64,000 nucleotides of DNA from Streptomyces sp. NBC_00568 (GTDB lineage Bacteria; Actinomycetota; Actinomycetes; Streptomycetales; Streptomycetaceae), in the NCBI RefSeq assembly GCF_026341855.1, contig NZ_JAPENW010000001.1, forward strand, positions 2,595,001 to 2,659,000, in the 5' to 3' direction. Under the pieces are notes generated by a model. That model did not search any database. It saw only the letters and a list, made by a program, of their open reading frames with translations, and was not told the DNA's origin. A program made the translations under genes and the position numbers. Shown piece after piece: positions 1 through 8,011 of this stretch; position 1 is the stretch's first letter, and each line of letters opens with the position of its first letter.

Positions 1-370
1 CTCGCTGATGCGCCTACCAGGCAGTGCCCGGCAGGACTTTTTCAAAGGAACCACGTCCCGACCGATCGGCCGGAGACGGGGTATCAACAAATCTGGCGTT
101 GATTTTTGGCACGCTGTTGAGTTCTCAAGGAACGGACGCTTCCTTTGTACTCACCCTCTCGGGCTTTCCTCCGGGCGCTTCCCTTCGGTCTTGCGTTTCC
201 GACTCTATCAGACCGTTTCCGTATCCGATTTCCTCGGTGCTTTCCAGGTTCCCGCTTCCGCGTTTCCCTTTCCGGCGAGTCCGACTCTATCAGATCCTTT
301 CGGGCCTGACTCCCAGTCAGCGGGGCTTGTCTTCGCGGCTGTTGGGCCGTTCCGACGAGTGAGACATTAG
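1..370 (-). promoter_or_regulatory. Leader and promoter region of an rRNA operon (16S lies beyond the left edge)
   Basis: Read on the minus strand this is the typical actinobacterial 16S rRNA leader. It holds the conserved stretch around TTGAGAACTCAACAGCGTGC (positions 109-128, with the inverted repeat TTGAG/CTCAA), followed by the segment leading into 16S. Upstream, the 14-base string TCTGATAGAGTCGG/TCTGATAGAGTCGGA occurs twice (about 200-214 and 281-295), each carrying TAGAGT, which looks like the -10 box of tandem rrn promoters. The -35 regions are poor, as is common for Streptomyces rrn promoters. The rRNA genes themselves are not in the window, so the operon is inferred from the leader. 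Confidence 0.75.
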
Positions 371-613
371 CGGATTCCTGGCTCCCGAGCTAATCGGGGT
401 GGCGTCCTTTCGAACGCGGAATCCTCATTTCGCAAACACGCATGAAAACGAGCCGACGACGAGTCGTCGATCGTTGAATGGTGGTGCGGAATGGCTGTCC
501 GGGGACCGACCGGAGTCGGCGCTCACGTCGGACAACTCGGAGAACACTACGGACGCGCCGGGGTCGTGTCAACTCCGGTCCGGGTGGGACACCCGAGGCG
601 TACGCTGACCCCC

Positions 614-655
614 ATGACCACACATACGTGCACCCAGCAGTGGTGGGCCGCCTGA
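614..655 (+). CDS. trpS leader peptide with tandem Trp codons
   Basis: A 13-codon frame, ATG to TGA, encodes MTTHTCTQQWWAA. Two adjacent Trp codons (641-646) lie just before the stop. It sits in front of overlapping hairpins and of trpS, so it is a sensing leader peptide: a ribosome stalled for charged Trp-tRNA would choose the downstream RNA fold. Ribosome-mediated attenuation of an auxiliary trpS is known in S. coelicolor. The coding assignment rests on the Trp pair and on the RNA context, since the frame is too short for other tests. Confidence 0.85.
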   Translation: MTTHTCTQQWWAA

Positions 656-710
656 CGGCGGCCGTACTCACGTATGTACCCAACGGCCGCCGCCCTCGGC
701 GGCCGTTTTT
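655..710 (+). promoter_or_regulatory. Transcription attenuator of trpS (antiterminator and terminator)
   Basis: Four pairing segments are visible. Segment 1, GGCCGCC (646-652), is inside the leader peptide. Segment 2, CGGCGGCCGT (656-665), can pair with 1. Segment 3, ACGGCCGCCG (683-692), can pair with 2 or with segment 4, CGGCGGCCGT (697-706), which is identical to segment 2. The 3:4 hairpin has a CCCT loop and runs into TTTTT (706-710), making an intrinsic terminator. Stalling at the Trp codons would cover segment 1, free 2 to pair with 3, and give readthrough. Confidence 0.85.
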
Positions 711-770
711 GTGTCTCCCCCCTGGGGAGCCGGCCGGTGGGCGCGGCGGCCTCGACCAGGAGGTGGAGAG

Positions 771-1772
771 ATGACGCGGATCTTCAGCGGGGTCAAGCCG
801 ACCGGGCATCTGACGCTGGGCAACTATCTGGGAGCCGTGCGGCGCTGGGCCAACACGGATCAGCACCGGGCCGACGCCCTGTTCTGCATCGTCGATCTGC
901 ACGCGCTGACCGTGGACCACGATCCGGGGCGGGTGCGCAGGCTCAGCAGGCAGGCGGCGACATTGCTGCTGGCCTCGGGGCTCGATCCGGAACTGTGCAC
1001 CGTGTTCGTACAGAGTCATGTGGACGAACACGCGCGGCTGTCGTACGTGCTGGAGTGCGTCGCGACGGACGGCGAGATGCGGCGGATGATCCAGTACAAG
1101 GAGAAGGCCGCGCTGGAACGGCAGCGCGGTGGGAGCGTGCGGCTGTCGCTGCTGACGTATCCCGTGCTGATGGCGGCCGACATCCTGGCATACGGGAGCG
1201 ACGAGGTGCCGGTCGGGGACGACCAGACGCAGCATGTCGAGTTGACCCGGGATCTGGCGGTGCGGTTCAACCAGCGGTACGGGCACACGTTCGTGGTTCC
1301 TCGGGCGACACGTCCTGAGGTCGCGGCGCGGGTCATGAACCTGCAGGAGCCGACGTCGAAGATGGGGAAGAGCGACGACGTCGGACCGGGCGTCGTCTAT
1401 TTGCTCGATGAACCGGATGCCGTACGGAAGAAGATCATGCGGGCCGTGACGGACAGCGGCCAGGACGTCGAGTACGACCGGGAGAAGCGGCCCGGGATCT
1501 CGAATCTGCTGGAGATCCTCGCGGCCTGTGAGGGTGGGAACCCCGAAGCCTTGAGCGGTGTATATGAGTCGTACGGCGCTTTGAAGAAGGACACCGCCGA
1601 GGCCGTGGTCGAGCTCCTCAGGCCCGTACAGGAGAGGCACAAGGAGTTGTGCGCGGATCCTGCGTATGTGGAGGGGGTGTTGCGGGACGGTGCGGCGAAG
1701 GCCAGAGAGATGGCGCGGCCGAGGGTGGACGCGGCGTACGGGGCGATCGGGTTGCTGCCGGCGACTGACTGA
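771..1772 (+). CDS. trpS: Tryptophanyl-tRNA synthetase (auxiliary type)
   Basis: Cytoplasmic class I synthetase that charges tRNA-Trp, 333 aa, the normal length for bacterial TrpRS. The HIGH-like motif is TGHLTLGN (residues 11-18) and the KMSKS-like motif is KMGKS (197-201). The ATG start at 771 follows GGAGG at a good distance; the frame is open further upstream, but that part runs through the attenuator. Residue 9 is Lys, where the Bacillus stearothermophilus enzyme has Gln; this position has been linked to indolmycin resistance (from memory). The Trp-coding leader implies induction when charged Trp-tRNA is scarce, so this is probably the second, inducible TrpRS, with a housekeeping copy elsewhere. 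Confidence 0.95.
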   Translation: MTRIFSGVKPTGHLTLGNYLGAVRRWANTDQHRADALFCIVDLHALTVDHDPGRVRRLSRQAATLLLASGLDPELCTVFVQSHVDEHARLSYVLECVATDGEMRRMIQYKEKAALERQRGGSVRLSLLTYPVLMAADILAYGSDEVPVGDDQTQHVELTRDLAVRFNQRYGHTFVVPRATRPEVAARVMNLQEPTSKMGKSDDVGPGVVYLLDEPDAVRKKIMRAVTDSGQDVEYDREKRPGISNLLEILAACEGGNPEALSGVYESYGALKKDTAEAVVELLRPVQERHKELCADPAYVEGVLRDGAAKAREMARPRVDAAYGAIGLLPATD

Positions 1773-1964
1773 GAGCTGAGGGTCGGCGGCCCTCGTGCTG
1801 TTGGCCTCAAGCTGCTGGCGACTGGTGGCTTGGCCGGTGGCTGGTGGCTTGGCTGGCAGTCGCCCTCGGCGGCGAGCGGCCCTCGGTATCGGGGCGGGTC
1901 GGTGCCGAGGGCGGTCGCTCGGTGCCGGAGCGGGTTGCTCGGTGTCGAGGGCCGGCCGGCTCCG

Positions 1965-2774
1965 TCAGCTGTTGCCGGAGGCGAGTTCGCGGCTGCGGTC
2001 GCGGGCTGCTTCCAGCGCGGCGATGAGTGCGGCGCGTACGCCGTGGTTCTCGAGTTCGCGGATGGCGTTGATCGTGGTGCCCGCGGGGGACGTGACGTTC
2101 TCCCGGAGCTTCACGGGGTGCTCGCCGCTGTCGCGGAGCATCACGGCGGCGCCGATCGCGGACTGGACGATCAGGTCGTGGGCCTTGTCGCGGGGCAGGC
2201 CGAGCAGGATGCCCGCGTCCGTCATGGCTTCGACCAAGTAGAAGAAGTACGCCGGTCCAGAGCCGGAGAGGGCGGTGCAGGCGTCCTGCTGCGACTCGGG
2301 GACGAGGAGTGTCTTGCCGACGGCGCCGAAGAGGGCCTCGGCGTGCGCGATGTGCTCGGCGGTGGCGTGGCTGCCGGCGGAGATGACGGACATGGCCTCG
2401 TCGACGAGGGCGGGGGTGTTCGTCATGACACGGACGACGGGGGTGCCGGGGGCCAGTCGCTCCTCGAAGAAGGAGGTGGGGATGCCTGCCGCGCCGCTGA
2501 TGATCAGGCGGTCGGCGGGGATGTGCGGGGCGAGTTCGTCGAGGAGGGTGCCCATGTCCTGGGGCTTGACGGTGAGGATCAGGGTGTCGGCGGTCTTCGC
2601 CGCCTCCGTGTTGCTGACCGGGGTCACTCCGTGGCGTTCCTGGAGTTCCTTGGCCCGCTCCGGTCGGCGGGCTGTCACCAGGAGGTCGGCGGGGGCCCAG
2701 CCGCCTCGGATCATTCCGCTGAGCAGGGCTTCGCCGATCTTGCCGGTACCGAGGACTGCGACTTTCTGAGTCAT
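1965..2774 (-). CDS. proC: Pyrroline-5-carboxylate reductase
   Basis: Last step of proline synthesis: NAD(P)H-dependent reduction of 1-pyrroline-5-carboxylate. 269 aa, full length. The N-terminal Rossmann motif GTGKIGEAL (residues 8-16) binds the nucleotide, and the C-terminal dimerisation domain carries the ProC signature around ALSGSGPAYFFYLVEAM and ENVTSPAGTTINAIRELE. It converges on trpS with a 192-bp gap that contains GC-rich direct repeats of GGTGGCTTGGC but no gene. Upstream (2775-2971) lies a degenerate GACCCGCC/GGGACCGCC repeat tract. Confidence 0.95.
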   Translation of the reverse strand: MTQKVAVLGTGKIGEALLSGMIRGGWAPADLLVTARRPERAKELQERHGVTPVSNTEAAKTADTLILTVKPQDMGTLLDELAPHIPADRLIISGAAGIPTSFFEERLAPGTPVVRVMTNTPALVDEAMSVISAGSHATAEHIAHAEALFGAVGKTLLVPESQQDACTALSGSGPAYFFYLVEAMTDAGILLGLPRDKAHDLIVQSAIGAAVMLRDSGEHPVKLRENVTSPAGTTINAIRELENHGVRAALIAALEAARDRSRELASGNS

Positions 2775-2971
2775 GGTTGCGGGTGCCCTCCGAGGGTTGG
2801 GTCGTCCGCGTTCATCCTCCCACCGGGGTCATGGGGGCGGGTGGGCTGTCCGGTGGGCGGACGGCGTCCGGCCCCGGTCCCGGCCGGCGTCCGCCCGACC
2901 CGCCGGGACCGCCCGACCCGCCCGACCTGCGGGGACCGCCCGGCCAGCCGGGACCGCCGGGGCGCGGGATC

Positions 2972-3805
2972 CTACGGCGTCCTGCGTCGCAGGGTCGCCG
3001 CTCCGAGTCCCAGGACGAGCAGCGCGCTCCCGGCGACGATCAGGGCGTCGCGTACGAAGGTCGCGGTCATGTCGGTGTGCATGAGGACCTCGTTCATGCC
3101 GTCGACCGCGTAGGACATGGGCAGGACGTCGGAGATGGCCTCCAGGACGGGGTGCATGTTGGAGCGGGGGGTGAACAGGCCGCAGAGGAGGAGCTGGGGG
3201 AAGATCACGGCCGGCATGAACTGGACGGCCTGGAACTCGGAGGCGGCGAAGGCCGAGACGAAGAGGCCGAGGGCCGTTCCGAGGAGGGCGTCGAGGAGGG
3301 CGACCAGCAGGAGGAGCCAGGGGGAGCCCGTGGCGTCGAGCCCGAGGAGCCAGACCGCGAGTCCGGTGGCCAGGGCCGACTGGATGACGGCGAGCACGCC
3401 GAAGGCGAGGGCGTAGCCGGCGATCAGGTCGCCCTTGCCGAGGGGCATGGCGAGGAGGCGTTCGAGGGTGCCCGAGGTGCGCTCGCGCAGGGTGGCGATG
3501 GAGGTCACCAGGAACATCGTGATCAGCGGGAAGATCCCGAGGAGGGACGCGCCGATGGAGTCGAAGGTGCGGGGGCTGCCGTCGAAGACATAGCGGAGCA
3601 GGAAGAGCATCACGCACGGGATGAGGATCATCAGCGCGATGGTGCGCGGGTCGTGACGGAGCTGACGCAGGACGCGGGTCGCGGTGGCCATGGTGCGGGA
3701 GGCGTTGAGCGCGCTCGGGCGTGACGCCGGTCCCGCCTGCCCGGATGCGCCGAGGCCCGCGGGTGTGGTCGCCGGAGGGGGGCTCGTGGGTGCGGTCGGG
3801 CTCAT
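2972..3805 (-). CDS. ABC-2 type transporter permease
   Basis: 277 aa integral membrane subunit of a drug- or lipid-type ABC exporter. After about 60 Ala/Pro-rich residues there are roughly six membrane segments of the ABC2_membrane family. The characteristic cytoplasmic motif (ERTSGTLERLLAMPL) lies after the second segment. The ATG at 3805 overlaps the stop of the upstream ATPase gene in an ATGA arrangement, so the two are translationally coupled and almost certainly form one exporter. The substrate cannot be read from sequence. The long open frame continuing upstream of this start is a GC-bias artefact. Confidence 0.9.
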   Translation of the reverse strand: MSPTAPTSPPPATTPAGLGASGQAGPASRPSALNASRTMATATRVLRQLRHDPRTIALMILIPCVMLFLLRYVFDGSPRTFDSIGASLLGIFPLITMFLVTSIATLRERTSGTLERLLAMPLGKGDLIAGYALAFGVLAVIQSALATGLAVWLLGLDATGSPWLLLLVALLDALLGTALGLFVSAFAASEFQAVQFMPAVIFPQLLLCGLFTPRSNMHPVLEAISDVLPMSYAVDGMNEVLMHTDMTATFVRDALIVAGSALLVLGLGAATLRRRTP

Positions 3806-4689
3806 CGTGCGGTCTCCTCGCGGGGGTGGGCGCCGGCGGACCGGGGTTCGGGGTCGGTGGGGGTCCGCGGTTGAGGTGTGGTGCTCGGCGTGGACTGCGC
3901 GGCCGCGACCGCCTCGTCGACGAGGTGGAGGAAGGCGGCTTCGACGGTGTCGGAGCCGGTCCGTTCGCGGAGGGCGTCGGGGGTGTCGTCGGCGAGGATC
4001 CCGCCCTCGCGCATCAGGAGGAGCCGGTGGCAGCGCTCGGCCTCGTCCATGACGTGGGAGGAGATCAGCAGGGTCGCGCCGCGCTCTTCGGCGATGGCGT
4101 GGAAGAGGCTCCACAGATCGCGGCGCAGGACCGGGTCGAGTCCGACGGTCGGTTCGTCGAGGACGAGGAGTTCCGGGGTGCCGAGGAGGGCGACCGCCAG
4201 GGAGACGCGGCTGCGCTGGCCGCCCGAGAGGTTGCCGGCGAGGGAGTCGGCGTGGGAGGCGAGGTCGACGTCGGCGACGGCCCGGGTGACGTCGGCGTGG
4301 CGGCGTTCGGCGGCGGCCCGGCCAGGGTCCAGGATCGCGGCGAAGTAGTCGAGGTTCTGGCGGACGGTCAGGTCGTCGTAGACGGAGGGGGCCTGGGTGA
4401 CGTAGCCGATGCGGGAGCGGAGGGCGCCGTCGCCGGCCGGGAGACCGAGGACGTCGAGGGTGCCGCCGACCTTGGCCTGGGTGCCGACGATCGCGCGCAT
4501 CAGGGTGGATTTGCCGCAGCCGGAAGGGCCGAGCAGACCGGTGATCTGGCCGCGCGGGACCGTGAAGTCGAGTCCGTTGAGGACGGTGCGGGTGCCGCGG
4601 ACGACGGTGAGGCCTTCGGCGCGGACGGCGGTCTGGGAAGGGGGCACGGGTGTTCCTGTGGGGTCGGGCGGACGTGGACGAATAATCAT
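3802..4689 (-). CDS. ABC transporter ATP-binding protein
   Basis: 295 aa cytoplasmic ATPase. Visible motifs are Walker A (GPSGCGKS), the signature (NLSGGQRSR), Walker B (LLVLDEPTVGLD) and the switch His (SSHVMDEA), all in the DrrA/CcmA-like exporter subfamily. The C-terminal tail of about 50 residues is Pro/Thr-rich. I chose the ATG at 4689; a start 13 codons upstream is also open. GGGAGG lies about 15 nt before the chosen ATG, an unusually long gap. A 24-bp inverted repeat covers the start codon (4681-4704), suggesting repressor control of the pair. Confidence 0.9.
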   Translation of the reverse strand: MIIRPRPPDPTGTPVPPSQTAVRAEGLTVVRGTRTVLNGLDFTVPRGQITGLLGPSGCGKSTLMRAIVGTQAKVGGTLDVLGLPAGDGALRSRIGYVTQAPSVYDDLTVRQNLDYFAAILDPGRAAAERRHADVTRAVADVDLASHADSLAGNLSGGQRSRVSLAVALLGTPELLVLDEPTVGLDPVLRRDLWSLFHAIAEERGATLLISSHVMDEAERCHRLLLMREGGILADDTPDALRERTGSDTVEAAFLHLVDEAVAAAQSTPSTTPQPRTPTDPEPRSAGAHPREETAR

Positions 4690-4704
4690 CACTCGATGAA
4701 TATT
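4681..4704. promoter_or_regulatory. Candidate operator over the ABC exporter start codon
   Basis: Inverted repeat AATAATCATC / GATGAATATT with one mismatch and a 4-nt spacer (ACTC). It is strikingly AT-rich for this genome and overlaps the ATG at 4687-4689. The shape suits a dimeric repressor such as TetR, MarR or PadR. No regulator gene lies next to it, so the ligand protein is unknown. Confidence 0.45.
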
Positions 4705-4997
4705 CCTCCCGTGCGGTGCGGCGGTCAAGAGCCGCGGCGTGCCGGCCGAACGGCCGGAGCACCGTGCGGCGCAGGCGCGCGTCGGCGCGAACGGAACCGG
4801 GCCGTCCGCTGTGCCGCCGAACGATGCGCTCCCGCGTTCGCGTGACGGTCGCCCGGAGGGGCTGTGCGATCGACCGGCTTACCTGACAATGGATTTCAAT
4901 GTGCGGTGCGGCTTCCTGCCGTACCGCCAGGTCCGCCGCGCCCTCCCCCGGCGCGGCACCCACGCATCTCCCACTGTCGACCGGAGGTGCTGTCGTG

Positions 4998-6419
4998 ATG
5001 CGCAAAGCCGATCTGTTCGCGTCCCTCGTCGTCTTTCTGGTGGCGCTGCCCCTGTGTGTCGGGGTCGCCATAGCGTCCGGTGTGCCCGCCGAGCTGGGGC
5101 TGGTGACCGGGATCGTCGGCGGGCTGGTCGCCGGGATGCTGCCCGGGAGCAGCCTGCAGGTGAGCGGGCCCGCGGCCGGGCTGACCGTGCTGGTGTACGA
5201 GGCTGTGCAGGCGTACGGGGTCCGGGTGCTGGGTGTCCTGGTGCTCGCGGCCGGGCTGGTGCAGCTCGGCCTCGGGGCGTTACGGCTCGGGCGATGGTTC
5301 CGGGCCGTGTCCGTGGCCGTGGTGCAGGGAATGCTCGCCGGGATCGGGCTCGTGCTGATCGCGGGCCAGGTGTACGCGATGGGCGACGCGACGGCGCCCT
5401 CCGGCGGGCTCGGGAAGATCGCCGGGCTGGGCTCGCTGGCCGGTGCCGCGGATCCGGTGGCACTGGCGATCGGCGGCGCCACCGTGGCCGTACTCCTGCT
5501 CTGGCCGCGGTGGCGGCGGGGCGCACGGGTGGTGCCTGCGCCCCTGCTGGCGGTGGCGCTCGCCTCGGCCGTGACCGGGGCGTTCGATCTGGCGGTGCGA
5601 CGGGTCGAGGTGCGGGGGCTGCTCGACGCCGTACGGCCGCCGTCCCTCACGGACCTGGGCCGGCTCACGGAAGTGGGTGTGATCGGGACGGTACTGGCGT
5701 TCGCGCTGATCGCTTCGGCGGAGTCGTTGTTCAGTGCGGCGGCGGTGGACCGGCTGCATCGCGGGCCGCGCACCGATTACGACCGCGAGCTCATCGCGCA
5801 GGGCGCCGGGAACGCCGTGTGCGGGATGCTCGGGGCGCTGCCGATGACCGCGGTGATCGTGCGGAGCGCGGCGAACGTGCAGGCCGGGGCGCGGACCAAG
5901 GTGTCGCGGGTGCTGCACGGGGTGTGGCTGCTGCTGTTCACGGCCGTGGTGCCCGCGGTGCTCGGGCTGATTCCGGTGGCCGCGCTCGCGGGGCTGCTGG
6001 TGCACGCGGGGTGCAAGCTCGTGCCGGTGCGGGAGGTGCGGACGCTGTGGCGTGGGCATCGCGGTGAGATGGTGGTGCTGGTCGTGACCGCGGTGTCGAT
6101 CGTGGCCGGGAACCTGTTCGAGGGTGTGCTGGTCGGGCTCGCGCTCGCGGTGGCCAAGACCGCCTGGGACATCAGTCATGTCCACGTGGAGACCGAGGAC
6201 CGGGGCGCCGCGGGCATGGTCGTACGGGTGGTCGGCAATGCCACCTTCCTCCGGCTGCCGAAGCTGCTGGACGCCTTGGAGGCGTTGCCGCACGACCGTG
6301 ACGTACGGCTGGAGCTGGGCGGGTTGCGGCATGTCGATCACGCGTGTGCGGCGGCCCTCGAGGGGTGGGCCGCCGGGCGGGATCACGAACGGGTCGCCAC
6401 CAGCAGTTCCACGACGTAG
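4998..6419 (+). CDS. SulP-family inorganic anion transporter
   Basis: 473 aa membrane transporter for sulfate, bicarbonate or a related anion. Ten or more membrane segments begin at residue 6; the SulP signature region includes VSGPAAGLTVLVYEAVQ (about residues 55-71). A C-terminal STAS-like domain (about 400-465) includes the VRLELGGLRHVDHACAAALE strand-helix. The start is ATG 4998, or the GTG immediately before it, placed after GGAGG at 4983-4987. The 3' end overlaps the convergent methyltransferase gene by 37 bp. No carbonic anhydrase is fused or adjacent, so the substrate is open. Confidence 0.9.
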   Translation: MRKADLFASLVVFLVALPLCVGVAIASGVPAELGLVTGIVGGLVAGMLPGSSLQVSGPAAGLTVLVYEAVQAYGVRVLGVLVLAAGLVQLGLGALRLGRWFRAVSVAVVQGMLAGIGLVLIAGQVYAMGDATAPSGGLGKIAGLGSLAGAADPVALAIGGATVAVLLLWPRWRRGARVVPAPLLAVALASAVTGAFDLAVRRVEVRGLLDAVRPPSLTDLGRLTEVGVIGTVLAFALIASAESLFSAAAVDRLHRGPRTDYDRELIAQGAGNAVCGMLGALPMTAVIVRSAANVQAGARTKVSRVLHGVWLLLFTAVVPAVLGLIPVAALAGLLVHAGCKLVPVREVRTLWRGHRGEMVVLVVTAVSIVAGNLFEGVLVGLALAVAKTAWDISHVHVETEDRGAAGMVVRVVGNATFLRLPKLLDALEALPHDRDVRLELGGLRHVDHACAAALEGWAAGRDHERVATSSSTT

Positions 6420-7177
6420 GTCTCCTCCACGGACCCTTCCGGGAACGCCTCGAGGAGGTGGTTCCGTTCCTCGGCGAAGAACGCTCCGGTGGTCTCCTCG
6501 CCGAGGACCAGGAACAGCGAGTGGCTGCCGATGTTGGCGAGGCGGGTGCCGATCGGGATACGCCGGCTCCAGCGGACCTGCCGATGGCCGAAGGAGAGGC
6601 GGCCACTGGGGTCGGCGGTGAGCGCGTGGGTGGCGCGAGCGACGCCGTCGTTCTTCTCGGCCTCCTGGTCCCGGTCGAGGAAGCGCCCGGCGCGCCGGGC
6701 GGCCGCCGCGATCCACGGGACATCGAGTGCCTCGGTGTTCCACCACAGGGCCAGCGCCCCGCCGGGACGCAGCACGCGCAGCGCCTCCGGCACCGAACGG
6801 CTCGGGTCGGTCCAGTGCCAGGACTGGGCGTAGGTGAGGAAGTCCGCGGAGGCGGAGGCGAGGGGCAGGGCGTCGCCGCTGCCCCGGACGATCGGGATGC
6901 GGGGGTGGGCGCGCCGGAACTCGGCTGCCATGCCGGGGCCGGGTTCCACGGCGAGGACATCCGCGCCGCGGGCCTCCAGGAGTCCGGTCGAGATCCCGGT
7001 GCCCGCGCCCACGTCGACGACCGTGGCACCGGCCAGGGAGCGGGCCGCGAGGGCTTCGACGGCGTCGAAGAGGGCCGGCGGATACGACGGACGGTTCGCG
7101 GCGTACTGCGCCGCGGCCGCGTTGAACGAGTGGGCCCGGGCGGCGTGCGGGGAGGCAGGAGAGGAGGGAAGGGTCAT
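6383..7177 (-). CDS. Class I SAM-dependent methyltransferase
   Basis: 264 aa, Methyltransf_11-like. SAM-binding motif I is VVDVGAGTGISTGLL (about residues 53-67), followed by an acidic residue at the end of the next strand (VLAVEPGPGM). The N-terminal segment SFNAAAAQYAANRPSYPP is typical of small-molecule methyltransferases of the UbiE/TrmR-like superfamily. The substrate is unknown. Its last 37 bp overlap the 3' end of the SulP gene on the other strand. The upstream side is a repeat-filled gap. Confidence 0.85.
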   Translation of the reverse strand: MTLPSSPASPHAARAHSFNAAAAQYAANRPSYPPALFDAVEALAARSLAGATVVDVGAGTGISTGLLEARGADVLAVEPGPGMAAEFRRAHPRIPIVRGSGDALPLASASADFLTYAQSWHWTDPSRSVPEALRVLRPGGALALWWNTEALDVPWIAAAARRAGRFLDRDQEAEKNDGVARATHALTADPSGRLSFGHRQVRWSRRIPIGTRLANIGSHSLFLVLGEETTGAFFAEERNHLLEAFPEGSVEETYVVELLVATRS

Positions 7178-7250
7178 GCGTTCATGGTCGGGCGTGGTGA
7201 GGGAGCTGGGGTAGTGGCTTTCCCTGACCTCTTGGGCCTCTTGGAGACCT

Positions 7251-7302
7251 CTTGGGATCGATTGGGATCGATTGGGATCGATTGGGATCGATTGGGATCG
7301 AT
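7251..7302 (+). repeat. 10-bp tandem repeat, five copies
   Basis: Five consecutive copies of ATTGGGATCG (the first has C instead of A), then AT. The copies after the first are identical, which indicates recent slippage expansion. It lies 73 bp upstream of the methyltransferase start. Confidence 0.95.
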
Positions 7303-7308
7303 CCCGGC

Positions 7309-7442
7309 CGGACTCGTCCTCGGGTGCGGGGCCTGGTTCGTCCGCGGTTCATCATCGATGCGGGGACCTGGTTCGCTCCCGGCTCGTCACCGGTGCGGGG
7401 ACCCGGCTCGCTCCCGGCTCATCACCGGTGCGGGGACCCGGG
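7309..7442 (+). repeat. 35-bp degenerate tandem repeat, about four copies
   Basis: Units start at 7309, 7345, 7380 and 7415 (the last is partial). Each has the pattern CGGCTCATCACCGGTGCGG then GGACCCGGCTCGCTCC. Units 2, 3 and 4 are closest. There are no unique spacers, so this is a minisatellite, not CRISPR. Together with the 10-bp array it fills the 270-bp gap between two minus-strand genes. Confidence 0.85.
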
Positions 7443-7447
7443 CGGGG

Positions 7448-7945
7448 TCAGGACCGGCGGCTCTTCCGCGACGGGTTGCCGGTGCGGCGCGTCGTGCGGC
7501 GGGTGTACTGCTCCTTCGCCGCCTCGTACTCCTCGCGGTGGAGCTTCTCGCCCGGGGCCTCGGTGAGGGAGCGGACGGAGTAGGCGAGGAGAGAGCCGAC
7601 GAAACCGATGGCCAGCAGACCGCGAAGCGAGGCCTGGCGGTCGGGGTCGGGGCGCTTGGCGAACGCTTCCGAGGTGTGGCGGAACGCGAGGGCGCTGCAC
7701 ACCGCGAACATCACCACGACCATCACGGTCACGGGCGTCCCCACATCCGCGATGGCCAGGCCCTGGTACGCGAAGCGGAGCACGAAGCAGCCGGCCACCG
7801 CGGCGGCGAGGGAGCCGACGGCCACGCCGATCCGGCGGCCGGTGTAGCCGCCGTCGTGCTCCACCCAGGTCGTCCCGAAGAAACGCAGGGGCTCGGGCTG
7901 GGGCCCCGCGGGGGTGCCGGTTGCGGTGTCGGTCTCGTCGCTCAC
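7448..7945 (-). CDS. Small integral membrane protein, unknown function
   Basis: 165 aa. About 30 polar residues come first, then three hydrophobic segments (about residues 38-65, 68-90, 105-125) and a strongly basic C-terminal tail with RRTTRRT and RKSRRS. I do not recognise a family. It was accepted as a gene because of the coherent membrane topology, the codon bias and the ATG start with nothing competing on either strand. It precedes two SH3-like genes on the same strand, with a gap of 66 bp. Confidence 0.7.
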   Translation of the reverse strand: MSDETDTATGTPAGPQPEPLRFFGTTWVEHDGGYTGRRIGVAVGSLAAAVAGCFVLRFAYQGLAIADVGTPVTVMVVVMFAVCSALAFRHTSEAFAKRPDPDRQASLRGLLAIGFVGSLLAYSVRSLTEAPGEKLHREEYEAAKEQYTRRTTRRTGNPSRKSRRS

Positions 7946-8011
7946 CCGACGATTATCGCTCCGGTCCCGGCTCCGGCGACCGCCGCGGGTGCCCTTGGAC
8001 GCGGGCGTCTG

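Noticed and set aside
371..613. Several possible -10/-35 pairs for the trpS leader transcript
   Set aside because: None combined a TANNNT -10 with a recognisable -35 at proper spacing; the promoter must lie here, but I cannot place it.
3806..5773. Open frame continuing about 650 codons upstream of the ABC permease start
   Set aside because: It is antisense to the ATPase and SulP genes, is Arg/Pro/Ser-rich, and has no motif; it is a product of high GC. The ATGA coupling fixes the permease start at 3805.
7309..7442. Possible CRISPR array (35-bp repeats), also 14836-14950 (36-bp repeats)
   Set aside because: Units are directly adjacent without unique spacers, are degenerate, and no cas gene is present; both are minisatellites.
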